A stretch of DNA of 37,006 nt from Planctomycetota bacterium (GCA_019636275.1 JAHBXY010000091.1:1-37006), one strand, 5' to 3'; numbered from the stretch's first letter, positions 14,629 to 23,144 are shown. Made by a program: numbers and translations. Notes: generated from the sequence alone by a model not told the origin.

Positions 14629-14871
14629 CTAGGCGCGACGACGTCGCCGCTTCGCCGCTTCCTCGCGCTGTCCGCGATCGACCGCCTTGGCGCGCTCCCA
14701 CCGCTCGCGGGGGTCGTTGCCCATGGCGGCGTCGATCGCGGCCTGCTGGCACATGAGGGCGAGGAAGGTCATCGCCCCCGCTGCGGGCTCCATGGGCTCC
14801 TGCTTGTGGGCGTCGTGGTCATACGCCTCCCCGGCGCGCGGGCTGCGCTGGCTGCGGCGACGGGTCGTCAT
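14629..14871 (-). CDS. Small charged protein, partner of the nucleotidyltransferase
   Basis: This 80-residue protein has a basic N-terminus (MTTRRRSQRSPRAGE), a middle helix AGAMTFLALMCQQAAIDAAMG and a basic C-terminus ending in KRRRRRA. I recognise no family. GGAG lies about 8 bases before the ATG, and the stop is 14 bases upstream of the nucleotidyltransferase start, so the two are likely co-transcribed. It could be an antitoxin or regulatory partner, judged only from size and position. Confidence 0.5.
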   Translation of the reverse strand: MTTRRRSQRSPRAGEAYDHDAHKQEPMEPAAGAMTFLALMCQQAAIDAAMGNDPRERWERAKAVDRGQREEAAKRRRRRA

Positions 14872-14953
14872 CGGTCGAGCTCCGGTATCGGTTCATCATA
14901 CGTCCTCCGCGCCGCCGACAGCTACCTGGCGCCCGCGGGTGCTCGCCGCTCGC

Positions 14954-16213
14954 TCAGCCCTCGCCGAGCACGATCAGCGCGTCGTCGGTGACGAGGACGA
15001 CGCCGCCCTCGCAGGGCGCGAGGCGGAGCCGCCGGGCGCGCGGCACGGGCAGGAGGACGTGTTCGAGCCGCACCTGCCCAGTGGCGACTTCCAGACCCGA
15101 CACGTGGATGCGCGCTGCTCCCTCGCTCCAGACCCGCTCCGCGACCCAGAGGATCGAGGGAGTGAGCACGAGCGCAGGGCTTGGGTCCTTCAGGGCGCGG
15201 GTCCAGCGCACCTCGCCCGTCGCGCGTAGGACCGCGAAGAGCCGGTCGCCCTCCCACGTCGCGACCATGACCCACGCTTCATCGAGGGCCACGCCCTCGC
15301 GCGTGACGGCGAGCCCCCCGTCGAACTCCCGCGTCCACTCGACGGCGAGGGTCGAGCACGAGAGTTGAACCAACCTGGAGGACGTCCCATGCCTCATGAC
15401 CGGAGCGTCGGTGCTGAAGGCGACGAGGCGCTCGTCATCCAGGCCCAAGGCCACCGAGCGCTCGAGGTGAACGTCCCAGAGCTCGCGCGCCCACACCGTC
15501 GCGCCCGTGTCCAGCGCGATGAGCTGGCGATGGCGGCCGCTCTCCAGCCACACCCAGCGACCGCCCACGCTCACGGACGCCCCATGCGGGAGCGGGAGCT
15601 CCCACGCGCGCTCGCCGAACGCCTCCGGGAACAGGTCGATCAGGCCGAAGGTGGGCCCGAACGCGCAGACCGCCCGGGCGCCAAGGGCAGGGATGAGCCG
15701 GGAGACCTCGTCTGGCAGGGTGCAGCGGACGATCACTTCTCCGGTCAGGACGTCGCGAGCCGTCAGCAGGCCGTCCGGCGCAGCGGCGACGAACTGGTCG
15801 CCCACGAGCGCGGCCTGTCCGAACCAGACCGGATCGCCCGACCAGCGGAGGGCCAGGTCGTCCAGGGCGCGGGCCTCGAGGTGGGCACCCAGCGTGAGGA
15901 CGACCTGCGGCGCGACGACGACGGCCCTCCTTCCCGCGCTCAGAGGCACCCGCGCTCGCTCCACGAGGGTCCGCGGCGCCCGCGCGAGCGACCGGCGGAG
16001 CACGAGCCCGTCCGGCCCCGGCCAGGGCGACCAGGCGTCCAGCGCCTGCTGCGCGTCCGCGTCGCCCAGCCGGGTCAGCCGGCAGAGCTCGCGCGCCTGC
16101 CCGCGCCGGTCGCCCGCGCGCGCGAGCGCGCTCGCGTAGGCCCACCCGGCGGCCCGGTCGCCGGGGCGGGCCGCGGCGGCGCGGGCGAGGGCGCGGAGGT
16201 CGAGGTCGGCCAC
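14954..16213 (-). CDS. PQQ-like beta-propeller repeat protein with short helical N-terminal repeat
   Basis: This 419-residue protein starts with a helical, TPR-like segment (LARAAAARPGDRAAGWAYAS to about residue 60), of the kind found at the start of many repeat-rich proteins in planctomycetes and myxobacteria. The rest is made of beta-rich blades with recurring phrases such as ALDTGATVWARELW, RATGEVRWTRALKDPSP and EVATGQVRLEHVLL. That is the PQQ-like propeller repeat, in which a label is followed by T/A-G-x-V-x-W/R. There is no signal peptide, so it is probably cytoplasmic, perhaps a scaffold or sensor domain. No enzyme residues are recognised. It is divergent from the rhomboid gene, with a 67-base gap. 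Confidence 0.65.
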   Translation of the reverse strand: MADLDLRALARAAAARPGDRAAGWAYASALARAGDRRGQARELCRLTRLGDADAQQALDAWSPWPGPDGLVLRRSLARAPRTLVERARVPLSAGRRAVVVAPQVVLTLGAHLEARALDDLALRWSGDPVWFGQAALVGDQFVAAAPDGLLTARDVLTGEVIVRCTLPDEVSRLIPALGARAVCAFGPTFGLIDLFPEAFGERAWELPLPHGASVSVGGRWVWLESGRHRQLIALDTGATVWARELWDVHLERSVALGLDDERLVAFSTDAPVMRHGTSSRLVQLSCSTLAVEWTREFDGGLAVTREGVALDEAWVMVATWEGDRLFAVLRATGEVRWTRALKDPSPALVLTPSILWVAERVWSEGAARIHVSGLEVATGQVRLEHVLLPVPRARRLRLAPCEGGVVLVTDDALIVLGEG

Positions 16214-16280
16214 GGGCGCAGGATAGCCGGCGGGCCGGTCGGTTGCCGGGTCGTCCGGCGCGGTGGAGAATCGGCCCGCC

Positions 16281-17156
16281 GTGGGCGTCGACCGTCGCGA
16301 CTACATGTACGAAGACCGCCACCAGCGCGCGCTGTCGGGCTGGTGGACCGTGCTGTCGGTCAGCCACAAGCTCGTCGTCGTCAACGTGGTCGTATTCCTG
16401 CTCTGGCAGCTCCCCGGGCTGAAGACGTTCATGTACGACCAGTTCACGGTCGGCTGGACGGGCGTCTTCGTCCACGGGCGCGTGTGGACGCTGTTCACGT
16501 CGGCGATCTCGCACTACGACCTGTGGCACCTGCTCTGGAACATGCTCTACCTGCACTGGTTCGGACCGGACCTGGAGCAGGTCTACGGGCGGCGGAACTT
16601 CCTGGCCCTCTACGTCCTCGGCGCGCTCGTCTCGTCGCTGACGCACGCCGTGTGGTCGCATCACTACGGGGCCGGCGTCCCCGCGCTCGGCGCCTCCGGA
16701 GCGGTCATGGCCGTCGTCGTCGTGGCGGCCATGTTCTTCCCGCACCGCACGATCTACTTCATGATGTTCCTGCCGGTGCCCCTGTGGCTGCTCGCCTGCT
16801 TCAAGCTCGTGGGCGACCTGGCCGGCCTGGCGGGCGGCGGCGGCGGGGTGGCGCACGCGGCGCACCTCGGCGGCGCGGCGCTGGGGCTCCTGTTCAAGGT
16901 GCTCGACCTGCGCCTGTTCGGCTCCCCGGGCCAGCTCGAGCCGGAGGGCGCGCGCTGGCGCCTGCCGCGCATCCTGCGTCTGCCGCAGCGCGCGGCCGTG
17001 GCGGCGCCGGCGCCGCCGACCAGGTCGAAGGTCGACGAGGCGACGGCGCAGCAGGTGGACCTCCTGCTGGAGAAGATCAGCCGCGAGGGGATGGCCAGCC
17101 TCACGCCCGACGAGCTGGCCTTCCTGCAGCAGGCCAGCCAGCGCTACAAGCGCTGA
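16281..17156 (+). CDS. Rhomboid-family intramembrane serine protease
   Basis: This protein of about 291 residues has six or so membrane segments between residues 29 and 210. The catalytic serine sits in GASGAV (Ser about 139), and the catalytic histidine region is VAHAAHLGG (His about 192-195). HLLWNMLYLHWFG carries the H-x4-N-x-x motif of the oxyanion helix, and an FTSAISH loop precedes it. This is the full rhomboid signature, so the protease should be active on membrane substrates. The soluble tail of about 70 residues has a coiled helical end (VDLLLEKISREGMASLTPDE), a pattern often seen after bacterial rhomboid domains. Starts at GTG 16263, GTG 16281 or ATG 16305 are all possible; 16281 has GGAGA upstream. 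Confidence 0.88.
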   Translation: MGVDRRDYMYEDRHQRALSGWWTVLSVSHKLVVVNVVVFLLWQLPGLKTFMYDQFTVGWTGVFVHGRVWTLFTSAISHYDLWHLLWNMLYLHWFGPDLEQVYGRRNFLALYVLGALVSSLTHAVWSHHYGAGVPALGASGAVMAVVVVAAMFFPHRTIYFMMFLPVPLWLLACFKLVGDLAGLAGGGGGVAHAAHLGGAALGLLFKVLDLRLFGSPGQLEPEGARWRLPRILRLPQRAAVAAPAPPTRSKVDEATAQQVDLLLEKISREGMASLTPDELAFLQQASQRYKR

Positions 17157-17167
17157 ACCACACGGCG

Positions 17168-17198
17168 CGAGGGCGGCGCGGAGACCGCGCCGCCCTCG
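17168..17198. terminator. Strong hairpin between convergent genes
   Basis: CGAGGGCGGCGCGG pairs perfectly with CCGCGCCGCCCTCG (14 bp) around the loop AGA. It lies between the rhomboid stop (17156) and the minus-strand stop at 17222, so it can serve both. There is no T-run. Confidence 0.6.
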
Positions 17199-17221
17199 TC
17201 CCGTTCGATCGAGTCGAGCCG

Positions 17222-18133
17222 TCAGCTCCGCGGGACGATCACGTCGCCGCCGCGGTCGAACCCGGTCCGGCCGCGCGGCCGGTCAGGGTAGGAGACCGCG
17301 CCGCCGAGGGCCGCCGCGCCGAGCCCGAGGAACATCGACACGACGCCCAGGAACGCCACGCCGCTGAGCGCCGTGGCCGCCCGGTCGGCCGCGCCGGCCA
17401 CGCGGTACTGCAGCAGGGTCGCCTGCTGCTCCCAGCGCACGACGTTGCTCTCGGCCTCCTCGCGGCTCATGTTGGTCTGCGCGGCGAGCATGTCGATCAG
17501 CGCCGCGCGCTGCCCCGGCGTGGTCTCGCCGCCGAGCGTGCGGATCACGGCGTTGCGCAGCTCCGGGTCGGCCTGGATCGTCTGCAGGTCCTGCTCGATC
17601 TCCGCCGGGAGCTGGACCTGCTCCATCTGCTGGAGGGCCGCCGGCGCGACCGCGCCCGCGATGTCGCTGGCGAAGGCCGCCGTGCCGGCGAGGGCCCGCG
17701 TGACGCCGGCCGTGACGATCCACAGGCCGAAGAGCATGGCCACGCCCCAGGTCACGACCCCATGCAGGCCGCGGTCGAGCTTCGTCGGCGAGCCGGTCAG
17801 GCGCCCGGCGAGCCAGCCGCCGCAGAAGAGCGAGACGACCGAGGTCAGGAGCACCCAGATCACGGTGCCGAAGCCGAAGGCCTGGTCGGAGAGCGGGTCG
17901 AACGCGGCCAGGCCGATCGCCAGGCCGAGGAGGTTGAACCAGATCTGCAGGACCGACGCCACGACGGCGCCGGCGAAGATCGCGCCCCAGGAGATCCGCT
18001 TGAGGAGCGCCGGCGAGGTGTCGATCGCCGTCGGGGCGAGCAGGTCCACGGGTCCCGTCGAGGGCACCACGTGCGGCGGCGCCGCCGCCGTCGTGCTGCT
18101 GGAGGTCGCCGCCTGCGGGTTGTGGGGGTTCAT
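17222..18133 (-). CDS. Multi-pass membrane protein of the YrzE/PhnA-like type
   Basis: This 303-residue protein has a Pro/Ser/Thr/Ala-rich N-terminus of about 45 residues, then ISWGAIFAGAVVASVLQIWFN and LLGLAIGLAAFDP, the opening of the small YrzE/PhnA-like membrane family as I recall it. Hydrophobic segments lie near residues 55-80, 95-118, 135-158 and 260-285. The long soluble stretch between the third and fourth is acidic and glutamine-rich (LQQMEQVQLPAEIEQD and onwards) and probably helical. The ATG at 18133 has AGAAGGAG about 6 bases upstream, which fixes the start; the open frame beyond it is Arg-rich noise. Function unknown. It is followed by a strong hairpin at 17168-17198. Confidence 0.65.
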   Translation of the reverse strand: MNPHNPQAATSSSTTAAAPPHVVPSTGPVDLLAPTAIDTSPALLKRISWGAIFAGAVVASVLQIWFNLLGLAIGLAAFDPLSDQAFGFGTVIWVLLTSVVSLFCGGWLAGRLTGSPTKLDRGLHGVVTWGVAMLFGLWIVTAGVTRALAGTAAFASDIAGAVAPAALQQMEQVQLPAEIEQDLQTIQADPELRNAVIRTLGGETTPGQRAALIDMLAAQTNMSREEAESNVVRWEQQATLLQYRVAGAADRAATALSGVAFLGVVSMFLGLGAAALGGAVSYPDRPRGRTGFDRGGDVIVPRS

Positions 18134-18400
18134 GTCCACTCCTTCTCTCTCTGCGCCGCGCTCCCCCCTCGCCCGCGGCGCGGGCCGTCCTCGTCGGGCG
18201 ACGCCGGTCGCCCGGAGCCTCGCCCGCCCTTCCCGCGCGCGCGCCACGGGCGCGCAACGCGACGCGACGACCACGTCGCGCCGCCGAGATCGGGCGCACG
18301 TGCCGTGCCGACCAGATCCCCTGCCGCGCCGGGGAGGGGGCGGGCCAGGGCTGGCGCTCGCGGCCGAAGCGCAGGGCCAGGCGCGTCCCCCGGCCAGCGA

Positions 18401-19234
18401 TCACACCGCGCGCCGGAACGCCTCCACGAGCGCGGCGGCCCGGGCCGGGTCGACCGGCCGGCCGGCGCGCCCGCCCTCGCGGGCGGCGCTGGCCGCGATC
18501 GCGCCGTCGAGCCAGGGGACGAGCGCGGGGCAGGTCTCGGGCGTCAGGCCGCTCCCGAGCCACACCGGCACGCCGGGCGCGCCGGCGCGGGCGGCGCGCA
18601 GGGTCGCCGGGTCGGGGGCCTCGCCGGTCGCGCCGCCGCTGATGATGATCGCGTCCGCGCGGCCGCGCTCGGCGGCGTCGCTCGCCGCGCGGCCGAGGTC
18701 CTCGGCCACGAGGGGTCGGGCGTGCTTCACGTGCACGTCGGCCAGCACGGCCACGGCGCCGGGGCCGCCGGGCGAGGCGCCCAGGTGGTCGCGCAGGCGC
18801 AGCGTGGCGGCCGCCTCGCCCTCGATCACGCCCTGGTCCGTCGCCGCGGCGCCGGTGTGCACGTTGACGCGCACGAAGCGCGCGCCAGACGCCACGGCGC
18901 AGGCCAGGGCGGCGCGGGCGTCGTTGCGCAGCGCGTTCACGCCGACCGGCCGCGCCCCGGCGCCCAGGACGACCTCGCGCGCGCAGCGCGCGAGCGCGGC
19001 GACGGTCTCCGCCGGCACCTGCTTGAAGAAGGGCGCGTCGCCGTAGTTCTCGACCACGAGGCCGTCGAAGCCAGCGGCCCAGAACGCCGCCGCGTCGGCC
19101 ACGGCCCGCTCGACGATCGCGTCCATGGGCGGGCGGCCGTCGAGCACCCAGCCTGGGCTCCCGGGGAGCGGCGGCAGGTGGACCACGCCGACGAGCGGCT
19201 TCGCGCCAGCAGGGAAGGGGAGGGGGACGCGCAC
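18401..19234 (-). CDS. BtpA/SgcQ family protein
   Basis: This 277-residue TIM-barrel protein shows VGVVHLPPLPGSP at the start, then GFDGLVVENYGDAPF near 54-70, GVNALRNDARAALACA, FVRVNVHTGA, DVHVKHARPL and ADAIIISGGATGEAPDP. These are the successive strand motifs of the BtpA family. Cyanobacterial BtpA affects photosystem I stability, and SgcQ is a putative sugar-pathway protein in enterobacteria; in non-photosynthetic bacteria the role is unknown, though the fold suggests a phosphate-binding enzyme. It stands alone, 267 bases from the next gene on its strand. That stretch (18134-18400) shows only GC-rich sequence with no gene I would support. Confidence 0.82.
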   Translation of the reverse strand: MRVPLPFPAGAKPLVGVVHLPPLPGSPGWVLDGRPPMDAIVERAVADAAAFWAAGFDGLVVENYGDAPFFKQVPAETVAALARCAREVVLGAGARPVGVNALRNDARAALACAVASGARFVRVNVHTGAAATDQGVIEGEAAATLRLRDHLGASPGGPGAVAVLADVHVKHARPLVAEDLGRAASDAAERGRADAIIISGGATGEAPDPATLRAARAGAPGVPVWLGSGLTPETCPALVPWLDGAIAASAAREGGRAGRPVDPARAAALVEAFRRAV

Positions 19235-19307
19235 GCGGCGAGTGTAGCGTCCCGCGCCCCGCGCCGCGGCGTCCGCGGGTATCCTCCTGCCCTGGGCAGG
19301 TGCGCGG

Positions 19308-19850
19308 ATGGAGACGGGCAGGAAGGCCGACCGGGACGCCTGGGTGCGCGCGCTGAAGCGGCCGCACCCCCGCCTCTTCTGGGTCTACTCGGCGCGCGCG
19401 CTCCTCGGCGGGCCGCTGTTCCCGATCCTGTTCGTGGCGCTGTGCTTCCGCTACTACACGCTGCGCTACACGTTCACCGAGGAGGGGGTCACCGTCTCCT
19501 GGGGCGTCCTCTTCTACAAGGAGTCGACGGTCCTCTACCGCCGGATCCAGGACATCCACGTGCGGCGCAGCTTCCTCGAGCGCTGGCTGGGCGTGGCCAC
19601 GGTGGACGTCCAGACCGCGTCGGGCAGCGCCGGGGCGGAGATCGAGCTCGAGGGGCTCGAGGACCACGAGGCCGTCCGCGACTACCTCTACCGGCGCATG
19701 CGCGGGACCGAGGCGGTGACGGCGGCCGCCCCGTCCTCGGCCGACGGCGACGGTGCGCCGGCGAGCGGCGACGCGGAGGTCGTGGCGCTCCTGCGGGCGC
19801 TGAAGGACGAGCTCGACGGGGCGCGGCGCGCGCTCGAGGGGCGGGGCTAG
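19308..19850 (+). CDS. Bacterial PH-domain (bPH2/YdbS-like) membrane protein
   Basis: This 180-residue protein has a hydrophobic segment near residues 27-47 (ALLGGPLFPILFVALCF). The bPH2 domain follows: RYTFTEEGVTVSWGVLFYKESTVLYRRIQDIHVRRSFLERWLGVATVDVQTASG (given here in outline, about residues 50-105), where IQDI-x-V and LERWLG-x-x-x-V are the family hallmarks. The C-terminal 50 residues end in a helix, VVALLRALKDELDGARRAL. It is followed 2 bases later by a second PH-domain gene, so the two form a pair, as YdbS/YdbT-like proteins do. Function is unknown but membrane-associated. Confidence 0.78.
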   Translation: METGRKADRDAWVRALKRPHPRLFWVYSARALLGGPLFPILFVALCFRYYTLRYTFTEEGVTVSWGVLFYKESTVLYRRIQDIHVRRSFLERWLGVATVDVQTASGSAGAEIELEGLEDHEAVRDYLYRRMRGTEAVTAAAPSSADGDGAPASGDAEVVALLRALKDELDGARRALEGRG

Positions 19851-19852
19851 CC

Positions 19853-20761
19853 GTGTTCGACGTCACCCGGCGCCTGGCGGCCGCGATCCTCAAGGTGCCG
19901 CTGACCCCGCCCGACCCGCCGGCCGGCAGCAAGGGGAGCACGGCCGTGTTCCGCGCCAGCCCGCGCTACCTGACCTACAAGCTCCTGCCGTTCTGGCTGA
20001 GCGCCGCCTGGAGCCTGGCGATCTACCTGGCCGTCGGCGTGGCGGGCTTCGCCGAGGGCGGGCCCGTCGTGCGCGTGCTGGTCGTCGCGGGCGGGCTGTT
20101 CGTCGTCGGCGGCCTGTTCGTCGGCTACTGCGCGATCCGCCTCGACTACGAGCTGCGCTACTACGTCCTCACCGACCGCTCGATCCGGATCCGCGAGGGG
20201 GCCTGGCTCCTGCGCGAGATGACGCTCACACACGCCAACGTGCAGGACGTGAGCATCTCGCAGGGGCCGCTGCAGCGCGTGTTCCGCATCGCCGACGTCG
20301 TGGTGAAGACCGCGGGCGGCGGCGGGGCCACCGCGGCCCAGCCGGGCGGGAGCGGCCACCAGGCCATGCTCGCCGGCGTCGAGGACGCGGCCGCGGTCCG
20401 CGACCGCATCCGCGCCTACCTCGGCCGGCAGCCCGACGACGGCGGGCTGGGCGACGACGCGGCCGCCGCGCGTCAGCCCGCGCGCACCCGCCGCGCGCCG
20501 ACGCGCTGCGACCGCCACCGCCCTGCGCGAGGTCGTCGTCGCGGCCCGCGCGCTGCGCGGGCGGCCGAGCGCCGGCGCGCGGCGGAGCCTGGTGGGCGTC
20601 AACCGCAGCGCACGCGCGACGATGAGCCGCGCTCCCCGAGGAGGCCGCCCGCGGCGGGCGGACCGCTTCGCGGCGGCGCTCGCGGCGGTGCTGCCTTTTG
20701 TTTCCGCACGCCAGGGCGCTCGCGCGGGCCGACGCGGCGCGCCGGAGGAACCGGGGCGTGA
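19853..20761 (+). CDS. Second bacterial PH-domain membrane protein, with doubtful C-terminal tail
   Basis: The GTG start is 2 bases after the previous stop. Two hydrophobic segments (about 45-63 and 71-92) precede the PH domain, which holds YELRYYVLTDRSIRIREGAW and THANVQDVSISQGPLQRVFRIADVVVKTAGG; the L-x-x-x-F-x-I-x-D-V-x-V pattern is diagnostic. The domain and its helix end near residue 197. About 105 further residues are almost only Arg, Pro, Ala and Gly. The codon pattern there no longer looks coding in this frame, so the original stop may have been lost by a frameshift, or the tail is disordered. It probably acts as a complex with its neighbour at the membrane. Confidence 0.7.
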   Translation: MFDVTRRLAAAILKVPLTPPDPPAGSKGSTAVFRASPRYLTYKLLPFWLSAAWSLAIYLAVGVAGFAEGGPVVRVLVVAGGLFVVGGLFVGYCAIRLDYELRYYVLTDRSIRIREGAWLLREMTLTHANVQDVSISQGPLQRVFRIADVVVKTAGGGGATAAQPGGSGHQAMLAGVEDAAAVRDRIRAYLGRQPDDGGLGDDAAAARQPARTRRAPTRCDRHRPARGRRRGPRAARAAERRRAAEPGGRQPQRTRDDEPRSPRRPPAAGGPLRGGARGGAAFCFRTPGRSRGPTRRAGGTGA

Positions 20762-20789
20762 GCGCCAGCACGCCCGACCTGCTGACCCC

Positions 20790-21202
20790 GACGAGGTGGC
20801 GGCCGTGCACGCGGCGGTCGTCGGCTCTCCGGGCGGCTCTCCGGGCGGCGGCTCCCGGGGCTCCCGGCCGGCGCCACGAGGCGGCGCGCCTGCGGCGGGC
20901 ACGCGGCGGCCGTCGACGCCGCCCGCGCCTACGCGCTCGGCGACGGCCTCGACCTGTTCGAGTGCACCGACCTGTTCGAGGTGGCCGCGCGCCTGCTGAT
21001 CGCGCTCCTGGCCCGGCCGCCGTTCGCGGCCCGCCCGCGGGCCACCGCCCTGGCGACGACGCTCGCGCTCCTGCACGTCAACGGGATCGTCGTCGAGGCC
21101 CCGGCCGACGACCTCCTGGCGGCCGTCGACCTCGCCGCCCGCGAGGACGCCGACCTCGTCGAGGTGGCCTGGGCCCTGCGCCAGCGCGCCCGGACCTGGT
21201 AG
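20790..21202 (+). pseudogene. Decayed Doc/Fic-like toxin gene
   Basis: A readable C-terminal part (about 20960-21202) gives DLFEVAARLLIALLARPPFA, then ATALATTLALLHVNGIVVEA, then DDLLAAVDLAARE and VAWALRQRA, closely following the Doc/Fic plan. The Fic motif HPF-x-x-GNKR has become PPFAARPRA, so the catalytic His and the Lys-Arg pair are lost. An N-terminal Doc-like piece, DPDEVAAVHAAVV, sits in a different frame at about 20790, so at least one frameshift separates the two. No intact start is seen. It is either a pseudogene or a sequencing-damaged, diverged member. No antitoxin is recognisable beside it. Confidence 0.5.
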
Positions 21203-21234
21203 GCGCGCGGCTGGGGGTGCGACAAAGCGCCACG

Positions 21235-21262
21235 TTGCGCCCGCCTTAATTACGGCTAATCT
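21235..21262 (+). promoter_or_regulatory. Candidate sigma70-type promoter of the molybdoenzyme operon
   Basis: TTGCGC (21235-21240) and TAATCT (21257-21262) are 16 bases apart, inside one of the few A+T-rich patches of the window (CCTTAATTACGGCTAAT). They lie about 50 bases before the gamma-subunit ATG, which has a GGAGGAG ribosome site. No clear FNR or NarL box is seen. Confidence 0.45.
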
Positions 21263-21310
21263 CCACCGAAATGCCTTTGAGCCCGCGTCGCGGGCGGGGG
21301 AGGAGCCGCG

Positions 21311-22414
21311 ATGACCACGTCCGCGACGCCGCCGCCGGGGGGGGTGCCTCCAGGGACCTACGCGCTCGCGGTGGGGGTCGCCTCGGGGGCCCTCGGCGCC
21401 CTCGGGGGGGTCCTCTTCGTGAGCCTCCTCGGCTGGTCGCCCGCGAACGTGCGCCCGGCCGCGCGTGACGTCGCCTACGTCGCGGACGACGACGGCGAGG
21501 CGCCAGCGGGGGCGGTCGCCGTCCCGGCGCTGGTCGACGCGCCGCCGCCCGCGCCGACGGTCGGCGAGGACGGCGCCTGGCCGCCCGAGCGCGACGTGCG
21601 CGACGTGGCGGTGAAGCGGGCCGACGCGCTCGAGGTGCTCCGGGTCCAGCGGATCCTCACCGATGACCCGTTCTGGGGCGCCTGGCGCGACGCCCCCTAC
21701 GTCGAGGTGCCGCTCATGGCCCAGCAGATGGCCATGCCGCGCCTGGACGCGCCCTCGATCGACAAGCTGCGCGTCCAGGGCCTCTGCGACGGGCGCCAGA
21801 TCGCGTGGCGGATCGGCTGGGACGACCCCACGCCCGACGGCAACGTCGACGTGAGCCGCTTCTCCGACGCGGTGGCGATCGCCTTCCCGCTCGACCCGGG
21901 CGCGCCGCCGATGATGGGCTCGAAGGAGCGCCGGGTCCAGATCCTCTACTGGAAGGCGCTCTGGCAGAAGGACATCGACGCCGGCTTCCAGGACGTCCAG
22001 GCGCTGCACCCGAACTACTGGACGGACCTCTACTGGTTCGCGGAGGGGCAGTTCCCCTACCCCGTCCCGTCGTCGTTCCAGCACCCGGCCTCGCGGCAGT
22101 GGTTCATCGCCCACCAGGCGGGCAACCCCATGGCCGCGTTCTCGCGCTCGCAGCCGGTGGAGGAGCTCGTCGCCGAGGGCTGGAGCACGCTGACCCACCA
22201 GCCCCACTCGGCGACCACCGGGCGCGGCGCGTGGGTGAAGGGCAAGTGGGCGGTGGTGCTCCGGCGGCCGCTCAAGACGACCGACCCGCTCGACTACACG
22301 TTCACCCTGGGCGGGAACGGGCAGGCCTCGTTCGCCGCCTGGAACGGCAGCGCCGGCGAGCGCGGCGGGCGCAAGCACTGGTCGAACTGGGTCGACTTCG
22401 TGGTGAAGCCGTGA
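21311..22414 (+). CDS. Haem-b-binding gamma subunit of type II DMSO-reductase-family enzyme (EbdC/DdhC/NxrC-like)
   Basis: This 367-residue protein has an N-terminal membrane anchor or uncleaved signal (about residues 14-37), a Pro/Ala-rich spacer to about 95, then a beta-sandwich domain of the ethylbenzene-dehydrogenase haem family. YVEVPLMAQQMAMPRLD near 133-150 carries methionines of the sort that ligate haem b, and the following GRQIAWRIGWDDPTPDG is the typical second strand pair. The late HWSNWVDFVV ends the fold. In this enzyme class the gamma subunit takes electrons from the iron-sulfur beta subunit on the periplasmic side and passes them to a soluble cytochrome or membrane partner. 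Being first in the operon, ahead of chaperone, alpha and beta, is a rearranged order. Its stop overlaps the chaperone start. Confidence 0.75.
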   Translation: MTTSATPPPGGVPPGTYALAVGVASGALGALGGVLFVSLLGWSPANVRPAARDVAYVADDDGEAPAGAVAVPALVDAPPPAPTVGEDGAWPPERDVRDVAVKRADALEVLRVQRILTDDPFWGAWRDAPYVEVPLMAQQMAMPRLDAPSIDKLRVQGLCDGRQIAWRIGWDDPTPDGNVDVSRFSDAVAIAFPLDPGAPPMMGSKERRVQILYWKALWQKDIDAGFQDVQALHPNYWTDLYWFAEGQFPYPVPSSFQHPASRQWFIAHQAGNPMAAFSRSQPVEELVAEGWSTLTHQPHSATTGRGAWVKGKWAVVLRRPLKTTDPLDYTFTLGGNGQASFAAWNGSAGERGGRKHWSNWVDFVVKP

Positions 22415-23118
22415 GCCTGCTCGCCCAGGCCGACCTGCTCCTCGGGCTGGCGCGGGCGTTCGGCCAGCCCGGACCCGCGGCGACGAAGGCCGTCGCGGAC
22501 CTGGCCGGGGTCGCCGAGCCCCTGACCGAGGCCGCCGGGGGCCCGGACCCGCGCGCGCTGGCCGACGCCCTGCGCCTCGCCGCGTGGTCGATCGCCGACG
22601 CCGAGCCGGGCGCGCTCGCGCGGGAGTACGAGCGCCTGTTCTCCTGCGGCGTCGCCTGTCCGATCCACGAGGCGGGCTTCGTCCGGCGCGACAAGGGGCA
22701 CATCCTGGGCGACATCGCCGGCTTCTATCGCGCCTTCGGCGTGCAACTCCGCGATGGTTCGGCCGAGCGGCCCGACCACCTGGTGGCCGAGCTCGAGTTC
22801 CTGGCCCTGCTCCTGGTGATGCTCGCGCGGGCCGAGGGCGAGCCGGCGGAGGTCACGCGCGCGGCGGCGCGCGCCTTCGGGGAGGACCACCTGGGCGAGT
22901 GGCTGCCCGGCTTCGCGATGCACCTCGCCGTGACCACGCGCGAGCCGGCGTACGCGCACCTCGCCCACGCGCTCGCCGGGGCCTGGACGGCCGTGGCCGC
23001 GACGCTCGGGCTCGACGAGGCGCCGCGGCGGCTGCCTGCGGCTGGGACGGGGGCGGGGGCGGGGACGGAGGCGGGCGAGCCCTTCGAGTGCGGGCTGGCC
23101 GAGGCGGGGCTGGCGTGA
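22411..23118 (+). CDS. TorD/DmsD-family molybdoenzyme chaperone
   Basis: This 235-residue all-helical protein has the TorD-like plan: an N-terminal helix LLAQADLLLGLARAFG, then LAREYERLFSCGVACPIHEAGFVRRDKGHILGDIAGFYRAFG (outline, about residues 70-112), whose Y-x-x-L-F...P-x-x-x-Y/E and D-x-x-x-F-Y-R-A-F-G pattern is the family signature, followed by LVAELEFLALLLVM. Such chaperones hold the Tat signal of the catalytic subunit and help insert the Mo cofactor before export. The GTG start overlaps the gamma stop. The Gly/Thr/Ala-rich end (near 215-225) is low-complexity. Confidence 0.8.
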   Translation: MSLLAQADLLLGLARAFGQPGPAATKAVADLAGVAEPLTEAAGGPDPRALADALRLAAWSIADAEPGALAREYERLFSCGVACPIHEAGFVRRDKGHILGDIAGFYRAFGVQLRDGSAERPDHLVAELEFLALLLVMLARAEGEPAEVTRAAARAFGEDHLGEWLPGFAMHLAVTTREPAYAHLAHALAGAWTAVAATLGLDEAPRRLPAAGTGAGAGTEAGEPFECGLAEAGLA

Positions 23119-23144
23119 GCGACCTGCGGAAGGAGCGGACCGGG

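Noticed and set aside
14819..14899. Short minus-strand frame of 26 codons (starting MMNRYRSST) upstream of and overlapping the small partner gene
   Set aside because: It has a fair ribosome site, but no independent sign of being a real protein or leader peptide.
15365..19852. A very long plus-strand open frame running across several genes into the second PH-domain gene
   Set aside because: Only the last part, from 19853, has protein-like sequence with a PH domain. Upstream it is antisense to the beta-propeller, membrane and BtpA genes or out of frame with the rhomboid and first PH gene.
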